Below are positions 1 through 8,885 of a stretch of 17,475 bases of DNA, piece after piece (position 1 is the stretch's first letter; each line of letters opens with the position of its first letter). The translations under genes and the position numbers were made by a program. The stretch covers positions 14,436-31,910 of the forward strand of contig FN648675.1 in NCBI GenBank assembly GCA_000310025.1, in the 5' to 3' direction. The notes beneath the pieces were generated by a model. It was given only the letters and a program-made list of their open reading frames with translations, did not search any database and had not been told where the DNA came from. The stretch comes from Ectocarpus siliculosus. Lineage: Eukaryota; Sar; Phaeophyceae; Ectocarpales; Ectocarpaceae.

Positions 1-1140
1 CGTCGTATGTCCACTGCTATTATAGCTTTTCGCCCCTCGGGGCTATTTGCCCCGACTATATTTCGTGTCTTCCCAGCAAGCATCAGTTCATTGTATTTTC
101 TCACAAAAAAGAGCACAGAAACACCGCCGCACCCACCGCATGTCTCCGAAACAGGGCGGAATTTCTAGATTTTCTTGAACCAATTTTATTCATTCGTGTC
201 TTGCACGCGATTTTAATTCAATTATGAACACGGAGACGCAGGCCATGCAGACAAGGGCACGTTGGCCGCCGGAACCTCCCGTTTGGCCGACACAACATCT
301 ACAATAGAGCCCCCCATGTCTCTAACTTGCTAACGCCCTCAGGTTGTCGCGCTCGGTCGTGTGTTGCGATCTCCAACTGCGTTGCACAAAATGGCAGGTG
401 CTTCTCGTCTTGTGTGAGGGGCAAGTGGATAATAAGCCTTCCATCTCGACTGTTGTTGTGCATGAGACCCGCCGTGTGCCCAGTCCGCGAGCACACCTGC
501 AGCGTGCGACAGAAGCGAGACAGAAGCGTGATGTGCATAGGGTGGGCAATATTGTCGAGTATAGCCAGCTCTTGAGAGGGCGGGGTTCGCGGGTAACTTA
601 TGTACGCAGAGCGCTATTCGGAAAATGCCTATGGTGATCGCCGCGGCGACTCGATTGTGTTGTTTCGTAACCCTAACAACGCGCTATTTTGTTGGAGTGC
701 AACTTTTTGGGATATTCTAGGCTGTGGCGTCTTGATCTTTTCTACTGATGATGCTCTGTGTACTTTTATTGTGTGCGTGCGACTTCATTCAGCAGCTGTG
801 GTGCTGGGATGGGGCTACTTCGGAGGCGCGGCCGCGGTCGGGGTCCTGCCTCTTCCCCTTTTTTGTGCGTGTGTGCGCAATCCATCGAGAGGTGTCGCCG
901 TCTTTTTGTGTTTACACCTTTCTTTTTGCAGACGCCATCCCGCCAGTTTTCGTGTATTATTTTGACAATCGAAAAGAAGGCGTTGCAAAATACACAGTAA
1001 GGCCTACAGCAGTAGTGCGTAACACCCGCGGTATGACTGATTGCTGTGTTATTTTTCTCAAGATGAACAGAAGCAATGGACATTTAGAAAAAACTCTTTT
1101 CTCGATTGTAGAGATGGTGTCGTTGTGTCCTATTAAGAAA
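1..1140. other. Intergenic stretch without a supportable gene
   Basis: I see no conserved protein motif, RNA gene or transposon end here. A small GC hairpin (GCCCC-TC-GGGGC, about 36-47) and a poly(A) run at about 1137-1150 are the only local structures noted. Open frames exist, the longest running from 748 into the palindrome array. They show no recognisable domain, and the longest crosses the poly(A) run and repeat array, so I treat them as chance. A short ATG frame at 224-307 (27 codons) could be a first exon but has nothing else to support it. Confidence 0.5.
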
Positions 1141-1152
1141 AAAAAAAAAATG

Positions 1153-1434
1153 TCGGGAGGAACTTGGGTAGGAAACACCGTCCAGAGGAACGATCCTCCA
1201 GAACAATCCTCCCGACCATTGTTACGGCACTACCCCTCGAGCATTTTTGTTGAAGGTTTTCACCCCAGGGGATTTTTCGTCTGCAAAAAACCTAGAGGAA
1301 AGGCCACACACATCCTTCTGGGTGATATTATTGGCCAAAAACCCTCTGGATGAATTACTGAACCGGGGGCGCTCCAGAGGAATGTACGTCAGATTCCTCC
1401 AGAGGAGTATTTTTCGATTTTTTCCTCAGGAGAT
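1153..1434. repeat. Array 1 of spaced degenerate palindromes (CCTC-n-GAGG)
   Basis: About twelve short, imperfect palindromes related to TCCTC-n0-2-GAGGA occur with centres near 1157, 1185, 1199, 1212, 1238, 1268, 1295, 1318, 1346, 1376, 1401 and 1427. Most centre-to-centre distances are 24-30 bp; two consecutive intervals are about 13-14 bp, that is, a half step. Spacer sequences show no evident similarity. Examples are TTCCTCCAGAGGAG at 1395-1408 and ATCCTCCAGA at 1193-1202. The last element sits directly before a TATA box at 1434. A run of homodimer binding sites upstream of a core promoter is the simplest reading, but that is inference. It is the same motif as the larger array at 2393-2925. 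Confidence 0.75.
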
Positions 1435-1442
1435 ATATAAAA
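1434..1442 (+). promoter_or_regulatory. Candidate TATA box following palindrome array 1
   Basis: TATATAAAA lies 3-4 bp after the last palindrome of array 1 and would point plus-strand transcription towards 1460-1470. Downstream, the first small ATG frame with a signal-peptide-like start is at 1758. The TATA match is clear. That it works as a promoter is inferred from its position after the array. Confidence 0.5.
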
Positions 1443-1757
1443 CACCTGCCGCGAGGCCGCTCCAAAGCAAGTGTACGACACGACCTGCTGTTACACTGCG
1501 CTTAGAGGGGCTGTCTGCACCCTACCACCTAACATTTGTAGCTGGAAGACTCTGCTCGCCGGCAAGCCTTAAAACGGGCCGTCTCGTTGGGTGCAAGGGA
1601 GAAAATGCCGATCGTGACAAGCGGTGACCGGACTGACTGGCGATCAGAACAGAGGGCTGCGCGGCTTTTTCGGGCTGTTCCGTGCGGGAGAGGCTAGTTG
1701 CATCCTTTTTTCTCCACACTCACGGTACCCCAACGCATCTAACCTTGTGCGAGAAAG

Positions 1758-1847
1758 ATGGCGGGTAGAGCTACCTCCCGTCGCGTGGCATTGCTAATGC
1801 TGTTGCTTCCTCCTTCGAAGAGATATCGCTTCAAAACTAAACTGTGA
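1758..1847 (+). CDS. Small ORF with signal-peptide-like start, copy 1 (29 aa or a first exon)
   Basis: ATG at 1758 opens a 29-codon frame ending in TGA at 1847. The peptide starts MAGRATSRRVALLMLLLPPS: a basic n-region (two adjacent Arg), a Leu-rich hydrophobic core and Pro-Pro, like a short secretory signal. It is too short to be a typical protein, so it could be the first exon of a secreted protein, a micropeptide or a chance frame in a tandem repeat. The paralogous frame at 1969 shares TSRRVALL-LLLPPS. In that shared block, three of the four base substitutions are synonymous (CGT/CGC, GCA/GCG, CTA/CTG). The fourth changes ATG to CTG, and the length difference is one whole codon. That hints at selection on the peptide. 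The function is unknown. Confidence 0.3.
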   Translation: MAGRATSRRVALLMLLLPPSKRYRFKTKL

Positions 1848-1968
1848 GCAGACGTTCGGCGCGAACTTGAACTAACCGCTCTCTGACGTGGATATTTTTA
1901 GGGTCAACCAAAACTTTTTTCCCTGTACACGCGATACCCCACACGGTAGCAAACCTTGGACTTGTAAT

Positions 1969-2055
1969 ATGGAGCAGAAAGGTACCTCCCGCCGCGTGGC
2001 GTTGCTGCTGCTGCTGTTGCTTCCTCCTTCGGAAAGTTATCGGTGGATAATATAA
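1969..2055 (+). CDS. Small ORF with signal-peptide-like start, copy 2 (28 aa or a first exon)
   Basis: ATG at 1969 opens a 28-codon frame ending in TAA at 2055. The peptide starts MEQKGTSRRVALLLLLLLPP, with a basic n-region and seven Leu in a row encoded by TTG/CTG repeats. It is the duplicate of the frame at 1758. The homology covers TSRRVALL through PPS, and the tails after it differ (SESYRWII here). No splice acceptor or downstream exon could be linked with confidence. On the other strand the same block reads as poly-Gln, which is a common by-product of CAG/CTG repeats and the main alternative explanation. Confidence 0.3.
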   Translation: MEQKGTSRRVALLLLLLLPPSESYRWII

Positions 2056-2392
2056 CCAAACCCGGGCGCGGCGGTCCAAAACACCGCTCGCAACCGTTTT
2101 GGCATTTTTGCTTCAACACACAACCTTTTTTTACGGCGTGTATTCGGCAACTCATGGCGCCAAACCTTGGCATTCCCAACAGCCCATGTTGCCAGCTCCT
2201 TCCGGATACCGTTCTTGAGGCAACTCGTTACGTATTTGGCGAGATACCGGCTACATTAGCACGTGAACAGAAGAGGGCAAAACCCACCCGAGAAAAATGA
2301 CCGCTCGCTTCGCTGCTGGCTCTTCCCCTGGCGCCAGGTCTTACATATTTTTCGCCTCTTCCTTCAGTTTGCCACGATGATAACGCAAATTA

Positions 2393-2925
2393 TCCCTGGA
2401 GGACTCTGTCGTATTGTTCCTCGAGGATTTGTTGGCCATTTTCCCTCTAGGGCAGTTCCTTCTTATTTATTGCCCTGGAGGATATTGATTCTTTCCCCCT
2501 CTACGGTTTTGTTCGATTTTGTCCCTCGGAGGAAAAATAAAATGTTTTCCCCCGAGGATACGCGTCCTGCACATCCTCGAGAGTACCTTAATTTCAGGTG
2601 ATACTCTGGGGGGATGCTAAATCTTCCCCTTCTGAGGAAATTGCCCTTTCGAATCCTCGGAGGACACTTGTTGCCCACCCTCCGAGGAATACATCAGACA
2701 CGTACCCCCCAGAGTAACGATTTCTACTCGATGCTCTGGAGGTTGCTGTGTCGTTAACCTCGGGAGGATTTTTGTTTTTACATCCTCGGGAGAGGCTGAT
2801 TGTCTCCCCTCCCGAGGAAGTTTTGGGTTTTTCCCTCGGAGAATATCGCACGCATACCCTCTAGAGGATTAAATATCCTCCAGAGTATTTCAAATCCTCT
2901 AGAGGATTATTTTTCCCCAGAGGAA
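2393..2925. repeat. Array 2: about 22 regularly spaced degenerate palindromes
   Basis: Twenty-two elements of the type CCTC-n0-2-GAGG are centred near 2399, 2424, 2447, 2477, 2501, 2528, 2554, 2579, 2608, 2633, 2659, 2684, 2710, 2738, 2762, 2787, 2812, 2838, 2863, 2881, 2900 and 2919. The first nineteen keep steps of 23-30 bp (mean near 25.8); the last three steps tighten to 18-19 bp. The palindrome core varies (CCTCGAGG, CCTCGGAGG, CCTCCGAGG, CCTCTAGAGG, CCTCGGGAGG, CTCTGGAGG), while the flanks favour A/T, as in AATCCTCTAGAGGATT at 2893-2908. Spacers are unrelated at sight. The form recalls a CRISPR array, but the repeats are too short and too variable. Confidence 0.8.
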
Positions 2926-3039
2926 TATGGGTGGGTAGCCATTTGTCTACCTGTGTTACTGGTATGGAGGTGACATAATTTATAGCATCATCGATATTCA
3001 CAGCTAATAATGTTAGTCCACGGCGACGAGGATGTCAAA
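2926..3039. other. Short spacer after palindrome array 2
   Basis: AT-rich sequence with no visible gene or further palindromes. It separates array 2 from the hairpin and dispersed repeat that follow. Confidence 0.4.
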
Positions 3040-3066
3040 CGATAGGTTTGTTTCGGAAACCTATCG
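3040..3066. repeat. Perfect 10-bp stem hairpin
   Basis: CGATAGGTTT (3040-3049) pairs exactly with AAACCTATCG (3057-3066) around a 7-nt loop. It lies between the end of palindrome array 2 and the first dispersed-repeat copy, so it may mark an element end. No second copy was found in the window. Confidence 0.6.
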
Positions 3067-3089
3067 GTGCCAACACCGCCCGGCCACGC

Positions 3090-3821
3090 CACTCTTTCTG
3101 CTATTCTGAAGCTTTGGCTTCAGTCTCATATTTCAATATCCGTGGGTGGGTGGGTGGGATGAACTTTTATTCGCATAGCCCACCTCTTGCCCGACCCTGT
3201 CTCAGATGCCGATCTCGAGCTACAGTGTAAATCTCGTGGCGCCCGAAGTATGGTTCGGTCGGCAATCGCAAACCACTACCCCTCCCGGCGTTTCAGCAGC
3301 TTCCACCTGCTGTGGCCGACACGACTCGGCCTGAACTGTTCCTTGCCTGTGTCGCCATGGGAACGGCCGGTTGAACAGCGAAAGAGGGTCCTGCGTGCTG
3401 CGCGCCACAATTTTCTTTTTTGTGATTTTCTTCGTGAGTGACCATGCGGCTGTTGCTGAATTGCTTCAGTCTCTGTCGCTTTGGGCTGCACGCGTTGCTT
3501 GCGTAGGCGTTGCTCGCGTAGTAGGCGATGCGCGTCACTTACTTTTCGCCTGTTGCAACAGAAGCGCAACCGTTGAAGAGACAGACCACAGCAGGCCTTT
3601 TTTTTCTGTTGCTGCATTGTTGTTGTTGTTGTTGTTGTCTTCACATTAAAAACCGTTCCGATCTCTCTCTACCCAGTACCTTCGTATGTCCGTACTGATC
3701 CAACACTCGACGCGGTCGATTCCCGTGGTCACAGGTTAGCTTACCCTAAAAAGGTACACTCAAATAAACTGGCCCCGAGGGGTCCGCAAGTCAATAGAAA
3801 TCAACGACAGATATTCTGGGA
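3090..3821. repeat. Dispersed repeat copy A (segments a and c)
   Basis: This segment matches 7333-7960 (segment a) and then 8800-9021 (segment c), and lacks the intervening segment b. Shared landmarks are CTGAAGC...GCTTCAG, TCCGTGGGTGG, AAATCTCGTGGCGCC, CGACACGACTCGGCC, GGGAACGGCCGGTTGAACAG, CTCTGTCGCTT-GGGCTGCACG, a GTT microsatellite (about 3620-3641) and TCTTCACATTAAAAA. Homology stops at about 3821, where the LINE side begins. No coding capacity is evident, so it looks like a non-autonomous or decayed element. Its class is not recognised. Confidence 0.7.
3683..3761 (+). repeat. 80-bp conserved module, copy 1
   Basis: This is one of three copies of a module that reads, in one open frame, RTDPTLDAVDSRGHRLAYP. 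The others are at 8886-8965 (direct) and 9438-9517 (inverted). It is preceded by a pyrimidine run ending CTCTACCCAG, which resembles a splice acceptor. Differences between copies are not mainly synonymous, so coding status is uncertain. Confidence 0.6.
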
Positions 3822-4295
3822 TCCTCCGCTCCCTCTTCACGCTATGCGGGGTATCAACTGAGATTTGCAGTCACTATCTATCATGGGCCGGAGAGAAAGA
3901 GGCACACTCCCTTGGTTCAATCTTGGTACTTCACAACGCAAGCAGAGACAAGTCCATCTGGCACAGAAAAAGAGAGAAAAAAAGAGAGAACAAAAAAGAC
4001 AAAGAGAAAAAAAAAGGACAAAAAATTTAATTGGAAACCGTAAGGAGAAAAGAAAATGAATGAAAATAAAATGAAAAAATGAAAAAAAAAGGGCGAGGAC
4101 AAAGAGGGACCAGGCCGAAAATAACAGGAAGTATGAGGCAGAACAAGGCACACGGTGGAAAGACCACTAACGAACAAGCAAACACGCAAACATGGCCACC
4201 AACCAGCGATACATTGTAGTGGTACGAAATCACTACTACTGGGGGGTTGGTGCAATGGTGCAGCGTTGGGGGGGGGGGAATAGGCGAAAAGAAAT
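3822..4295 (-). other. Probable 3' flank of the LINE (strand-asymmetric, pyrimidine-rich on the LINE sense strand)
   Basis: This lies between the end of dispersed-repeat copy A and the LINE stop codon. On the plus strand 3955-4095 is almost pure purine (GA and A runs), so the LINE sense strand is C/T-rich there. A G11 run is at 4268-4278. No poly(A) tail on the LINE sense strand and no clear target-site duplication were seen, so the exact 3' end of the element is unresolved. It most likely lies near 3822-3840, where the flanking repeat homology ends. Confidence 0.45.
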
Positions 4296-6614
4296 TCAAT
4301 CCGGCACGTGTCGTGCCACTCGGTCCGTCTCTTCTGGTTTGCTTTCTTCCCTCGCCGTCTCGTCCGTCTCCTGCCCCCCTCCCGCCCCATTGGTTGTTGG
4401 CTTGTGGTTTCGTTTGAGCGCTCGTTGTCGGCTGGCCTCTTCTTCCTTCTCGTGCCAGGAGGTCATGAACCTCTCAGCTCCCTGCAGCACCGCCGCATGC
4501 CAGGGTACTCCCCCCTCCACCTTCGCGGCTTCCGTCCACCTTGACTTCGGTGCCGTGTCTTTCGGTACGGGAATTCCGAGACAACTTGGGTCGGTTTTCG
4601 TAGATCCGTGGTCGGCCCCGAAGGCCTTCAGGTCGTCGAGCACACACTTCGGCCAGTTCTGTTCCTGTCCCCCCCTACGTGGCTTCTCCCCCCCCGCCAG
4701 CTCGCCGAGCATCAGTCGTTTCGGGAGTCGCCCGTCCGGCTGCCTTGCCAGTGCTCCCGCGAACAGTAGGCGTCGTTGTCGGAGCGTGGCTTCAACGCTC
4801 TGGCATTCGACCCTCTTCAGCGTCTGGGCGTACGAGAGCTGCCGGTAGGTGTCTTTCTTGCGCTTGTACCCGATAACTCGAAGGAGCAGTCGGTGGTGTG
4901 TCGACCGCAGCGTCTGATAGTGGCCGCTGAGTGGTGACCATGTCATGCAGCCGTACAGCAGTGCCTCCATCGCCTCCGCCTGGAGGAGGCGGATCTTGAG
5001 TCGGAATGGCGCTATCGGTCTGTCGAAGAGCTCCTGGCCATATCGCCTGAGGCACGCCCACGCTCCTCTGCTCCTGTAGCTGATCTCCCGGGTGAGGTCG
5101 CCATGTTCGTTGACGAGGCCACCGAGGTACCGGAACTCGGTCGTCTGGGCGTATTTCTGTCCCGCGGCTTCGATAGTCAGTGGTGGAGGAGGAGGCGGGG
5201 GGGACTGTGATGTTGCAGTCGGCTTGTCCTTCGCGCGCATCAGGAGCGTCTCCGTCTTCTTCTCCGACACCGTTAGCCCGAACTCTCCGAACACCTCAAC
5301 GATGATGGTCATCATTCTCGCCAGTCCTTCTGCAGACCTCGATACGACGCCGGCATCATCGGCATACAGCATCCCCCATACTGCCCTCCGTACTCGGTAA
5401 AGGGGTGTCTCCTCCCCCCCCCCCGCTTCCGTCTTCCCCTCCTCCAAGCACACCAGATTCCGCAGAACAACATCATCCTCGCTGAATCGGATAACGACGA
5501 CCTCGAGGACCTCGGCGAAGAAGATGTTGAACAGCAGTGGGGATAGCACACATCCTTGTCGCACACCCTGTGTGACGAAGAACCAGTCCGATAGTTCTCC
5601 GTCGTCCATGCGCACCCGGGCCCGCATTCCATCGTGGAATTGGCGGATGACTTTGATTAGCTTCGCGGGAATCCCGGCCCTGGCCAGCACCTTCCATAGC
5701 ATCTCTCGGTCCACCGAATCATACGCCTTCTTCAAGTCGACGAAGCACATGTAGAGCGGTATTTTCTTTCTCCGCCCCAGCTCCTGGAGGCGACGCACGA
5801 CAAACAGCATGTCGACGGTGGATCGCCCCGGTCGGAATCCGCACTGTTCCTCCGGGAGGATGTTGTTGGCTTCGCAGAAGGCGCTTAGACGGTTGGTGAT
5901 GATCTTGATGGGAACCTTGCCTACGTCAGATAGTAGCGAAATCCCTCTGTAGTTGTTACAGTTGGACCGGTCACCCTTCTTGTACAGCACCTTGATGGTT
6001 GCGTCCTTCCACTCTTGGGGGATATCTCCTCCGTTCCACACCTTGACGAGGATGGTATGGAGGTGTCTCAGGACAACGGGTTCGTCGTCATCGATCTTGA
6101 GCGATTCGGCAGGGAGGGAGTCATGGCCGGGTGCCTTCCAGTTCTTGAGGCCTTTCGCTGCCCGTGCCACCTCTTCGAGATCTGGCACCTCTCCCAACCG
6201 TTGACTGTCACGTGTCGCTGGCCGCTGCGTCGCTCGTTCGATGATGTCTGGGTTCAGGGTGGGGGATTTGGTGTTGAGTAGGGTGCTGAAGAATCTCGCC
6301 CACCGTTGGAGGATGTCGTCCCTGTTCCGGAGCAACACGCCGTTCTCATCCGCGACGAACTGCTGTCCCCCCCCTTGTCTCCCGCTGAGGCCCACTGATC
6401 TCTTGAGGTGTTGGTACAGTCCTCTCATGTCGCGATCTTTGTAGATTGCTTCGAGTTCAGTCACATATCCGTCCAGGTGGGCATAAATGCCCGTTTCGAC
6501 TGCTGTAGCCACTCCCTTACACGCTGCTTTGAGAGTTCTCCACGTTGCTGAGTTCCAGTTGCCCCTCATCGCCCGGCGCGCTTCCCGCCGTGTGGTAAGG
6601 GCCTCCTCCAGCGC
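4296..6614 (-). CDS. 5'-truncated LINE (non-LTR retrotransposon) reverse transcriptase
   Basis: Reverse transcriptase that would copy LINE RNA at a nicked target by target-primed reverse transcription. The frame is uninterrupted from a stop at 6615-6617 down to 4296. Counting from the Met codon at 6569, the RT motifs are NYRGISLLS (about 207-214), GFRPGRS (244-250), [12 protein letters not shown] (276-287, catalytic Asp in motif A), [14 protein letters not shown] (335-348) and YADD (402-405). A linker and C-terminal region follow with FRYLG (479-483), LLYG-TW (537-544) and RRLLFAG (599-605), typical of non-LTR elements without RNase H. Fifteen in-frame residues upstream of the Met (6614-6570) continue the homologous-looking sequence, so the Met is not a true start. 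The apurinic endonuclease domain is missing, as in common 5' truncation during insertion. A C-rich run in the gene gives a seven-Pro stretch (about 457-463). I cannot place the clade. Confidence 0.93.
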   Translation of the reverse strand, partial: ALEEALTTRREARRAMRGNWNSATWRTLKAACKGVATAVETGIYAHLDGYVTELEAIYKDRDMRGLYQHLKRSVGLSGRQGGGQQFVADENGVLLRNRDDILQRWARFFSTLLNTKSPTLNPDIIERATQRPATRDSQRLGEVPDLEEVARAAKGLKNWKAPGHDSLPAESLKIDDDEPVVLRHLHTILVKVWNGGDIPQEWKDATIKVLYKKGDRSNCNNYRGISLLSDVGKVPIKIITNRLSAFCEANNILPEEQCGFRPGRSTVDMLFVVRRLQELGRRKKIPLYMCFVDLKKAYDSVDREMLWKVLARAGIPAKLIKVIRQFHDGMRARVRMDDGELSDWFFVTQGVRQGCVLSPLLFNIFFAEVLEVVVIRFSEDDVVLRNLVCLEEGKTEAGGGEETPLYRVRRAVWGMLYADDAGVVSRSAEGLARMMTIIVEVFGEFGLTVSEKKTETLLMRAKDKPTATSQSPPPPPPPLTIEAAGQKYAQTTEFRYLGGLVNEHGDLTREISYRSRGAWACLRRYGQELFDRPIAPFRLKIRLLQAEAMEALLYGCMTWSPLSGHYQTLRSTHHRLLLRVIGYKRKKDTYRQLSYAQTLKRVECQSVEATLRQRRLLFAGALARQPDGRLPKRLMLGELAGGEKPRRGGQEQNWPKCVLDDLKAFGADHGSTKTDPSCLGIPVPKDTAPKSRWTEAAKVEGGVPWHAAVLQGAERFMTSWHEKEEEASRQRALKRNHKPTTNGAGGGQETDETAREESKPEETDRVARHVPD

Positions 6615-7330
6615 TTATGCATGGGTGGTATGCATCGCACAGCAGTGTAATGCGGCATATAGGTGTGGAAGACATCGTATAAGCGTGTTACCTTTTTGGA
6701 GTCACTGCGTAGTCAGTCGTAACTTGAGCCATAAGGTAGATGGCAGCACAATCTTATTTACAAAAGTGAGGTGTGTGGCAACGGACAGTTCCCTCCTTCG
6801 TGCAGCGGTGCACATCTATCGCGGACGGACTTGATACTACTGTACTAGTTCGTCCGTGCACAGCAGTGGTCATGTTCTATTTTGTTATCACTTCGTCACA
6901 GGAGATGAAAGTCCGCACTGTTCTTCTTTGGTTGTGTTGCTGAGAGCCCACATCGGATACCGCCGTCCGTTACACATGTCTGACAGCCTGCGGTGGGCCA
7001 AAGGGACGAGAGTGAGTGGGTGTCTCTTCGAGAGTGGATCCCTTGTCTGCTCTCCGCTCTCTTCTTTGTTGCCTACCTACAGTACCTGTCTCTCTCTCGC
7101 CTCTCGCCGGTTGCTGGGGTCCCAACAACATCGAATTCCGTCAACCGCAGGTGGTTTCGCTGCTTGCTCAGTAACAGCCTACCCGTGCACCCGGCTGCTG
7201 CATGTGAGGCGATTTGCGTCACCTGTTTATGTCAAGCAAGGGACTTGGGGCCCTACCTGATACTGGCCACGCAGTGCTAAAAGGGACATCTTCCCACGGC
7301 CCAGAGCGAGCAACGAACAGGTTGGGTTTT
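6615..7330. repeat. Dispersed repeat segment b, copy 1
   Basis: This segment begins exactly at the 5' truncation point of the LINE and aligns to about 7968-8640 with many substitutions and indels. Shared landmarks are GGTAGATGGCAGCACAATCTTATTT, CATCTATCGCG, AGCCTGCGGTGGGCCA, GGGACGAGAGT-AGTG, CAGTACCTGTC-CTCTCTCGCC, GGGGTCCCAACAACATCGAA and CTGCATGTGAGGCGAT. It contains a conserved intron-like interval (7012-7082). No protein is evident, and reading frames are not kept between the copies. Confidence 0.7.
7012..7082 (+). other. Intron-like interval in repeat segment b, copy 1
   Basis: GTGAGT at 7012 follows GGGACGAGA, and a CT-rich stretch leads to CCTACCTACAG ending at 7082 (71 nt). The paralogous copy has GTAAGT at 8348 and a pyrimidine-rich tract ending ACCACAG at 8411 (64 nt). 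Splice signals kept in both copies while the interior diverges suggest a real, if short, intron in a transcribed repeat. This is not proven. Confidence 0.35.
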
Positions 7331-7431
7331 CTAAAGCCTTAGCTTCAGTCTCATCTTTCATTTCTGAAGCTGTAGCTTCAGTCTCATTGTTCGGTATCCG
7401 TGGGTGGAACTTTCATTCGCATCCCCCACCC

Positions 7432-7482
7432 CTAGCCCGACCTGGTCTCTAGCCCGACCTGGTCTCTAGCCCGACCTGGTCT
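7432..7482. repeat. Three tandem 17-bp units
   Basis: The unit CTAGCCCGACCTGGTCT occurs three times head to tail (7432-7448, 7449-7465, 7466-7482) with no differences that I can see. Copy A of the host repeat has a single related unit near 3187, so this is a local expansion. Confidence 0.85.
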
Positions 7483-8347
7483 CAAATGCTGATCTCGGGG
7501 TTCAGTGCAAATCTCGTGGCGCCTCAAGTATGGTTTGGTAGGGAGTCACAAACCATGACCCCTCCCCAAGTTTGAGCAGCTTACCCCTCGTGTGGGCGAC
7601 ACGACTCGGCCTTGACTGTTACTTGTCTGTTTCGCCGTGGGAACGGCCGGTTGAACAGCGAAAGAGGGTGCTGCGTGTGCTGCGCGCCACAACCTTTCTT
7701 TTTTTCGTTTGTGATTTCGTCTCCTTATAGAGTGACCGTTGTACACATACATGCGGTGGCTGCTGTCATGCTCAGAATATGCTGCAAAGGTCGTAAGTAA
7801 GGTTATCGTCTCTGTCGCTTGGGCTGCACGCCGTGCTCGCGTAGGAGATGCGCCTTCCTGGTTTTTTTCTCTGTGCCGATATCCATGAAGAAAAGGAACG
7901 ACAGCACGGTTGAAGATACAGACAACAGACGGTCCGCCATAGTTTTTTTCATTTCCTTCCCTTATTACATGCATGGATGGGTGGTAAAGCATCGTAAGCG
8001 TGTTACTGCATTACCTTTAGTGTGCTGCGTAGTCGTAATTTGAGCGATAAGGGGTAGATGGCAGCACAATCTTATTTGCGTAGTGAGGATTGACAACTGG
8101 TCGTTCGTGTAACGGTGCCCATCTATCGCGACGGCAAGCGTATTGAGAAAATAGTTCGTTCGTGGTGCTTCTCGTCATCATGTTCTTTTTCGTGGTCACT
8201 TCATACTTCATACCACAAATAAATGATGAAAGAGAGTATCCACAGTTCGGAAATGGCGGCTATATTATGTTTGTTGTGTTTGTTGTTGCTGAGCGCACAT
8301 CAGATGTCACCGTTCGTTACAGCCTGCGGTGGGCCACAGGGACGAGA

Positions 8348-8411
8348 GTAAGTGTCTTGTCGAGAGTTAATTGATGCCTTCTCTACGCTTTTTTCTGTTG
8401 GTATACCACAG
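8348..8411 (+). other. Intron-like interval in repeat segment b, copy 2
   Basis: GTAAGTG at 8348 to ATACCACAG at 8411, 64 nt, with a CT-rich tract before the AG. It is the counterpart of 7012-7082. The flanking sequences (ending GGGACGAGA, starting TACCTGTC) are the same in both copies. Confidence 0.35.
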
Positions 8412-8781
8412 TACCTGTCGCTCTCTCGCCTATCGCCGTTGGGGTCCCAACAACATCGAACGTCAACCGCAATCGTTTTTCTTCTTGCTGAGTAAGAGGC
8501 TACCAGTGTACCCGGCTTCTGCATGTGAGGCGATGGGCGCTGCCTCTTTTACTTGAAGCAACGGGGGCATGGCCCCTATACTGTTTGCTGCATGCTGTGC
8601 TATGTGACAGCTTCCAGCGGTTCAGAGCGGCGACGGTGGTTTTTGTACGCTCTCTTTTTCCGCCTCCCTGAAGCCTGTCGCGTCTGGCTCACTTGTCTTT
8701 CTTGTCCCTTCTTTCTTTTTTTATTTTCAGCTTGCTTTTTGGGGTCCGCCGGTCACCCACCCACCCATTGGTTCAGTTTTA

Positions 8782-8803
8782 CATGTTGTTGTCGTCGTCG
8801 TCG

Positions 8804-8840
<37 letters not shown>

Positions 8841-8841
8841 C
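8782..8841. repeat. GTT/GTC trinucleotide microsatellite
   Basis: A run of GTT and GTC triplets; a shorter GTT run is found at the same place in copy A (about 3620-3641). In frame, the plus strand reads as poly-Cys/Val/Leu and the minus strand as poly-Asn/Gln/Thr, which creates spurious open frames. Confidence 0.9.
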
Positions 8842-8885
8842 TTCACATTAAAAAAAACGTTCCGATCTCTCTCTACCCAGTACCT

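Larger units (their letters stand above)
1740..2175. repeat. About 211-bp diverged tandem duplication
   Basis: Unit 1 (about 1740-1950) and unit 2 (about 1951-2175) share the order CACGGTA...AACCTTG, then an ACCTCCCG-CGCGTGGC-TTGCT block, then a T-rich stretch containing AACTTTTTT or AACCTTTTTTT, then another AAACCTTGG. The best-conserved part is the 50-bp block inside each small ORF (about 1772-1817 and 1983-2031). Flanking parts align only with gaps. The duplication lies exactly between the two palindrome arrays. Confidence 0.6.

Noticed and set aside
748-1353. 201-codon plus-strand open frame with a hydrophobic start
   Set aside because: It crosses a poly(A) run and most of palindrome array 1, has no recognisable domain, and its length is possible by chance at this composition.
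2393-2925. CRISPR array
   Set aside because: The repeated part is only 8-12 bp and varies from unit to unit, no cas-like gene is present, and the setting is eukaryotic.
3837-4390. Minus-strand Phe/Leu/Ser-rich frames
   Set aside because: Product of the purine-rich plus strand. No start, domain or conservation supports a membrane protein.
4192-4848. 218-codon plus-strand frame
   Set aside because: Antisense to the C-terminal part of the LINE reverse transcriptase and its flank, with no motif of its own.
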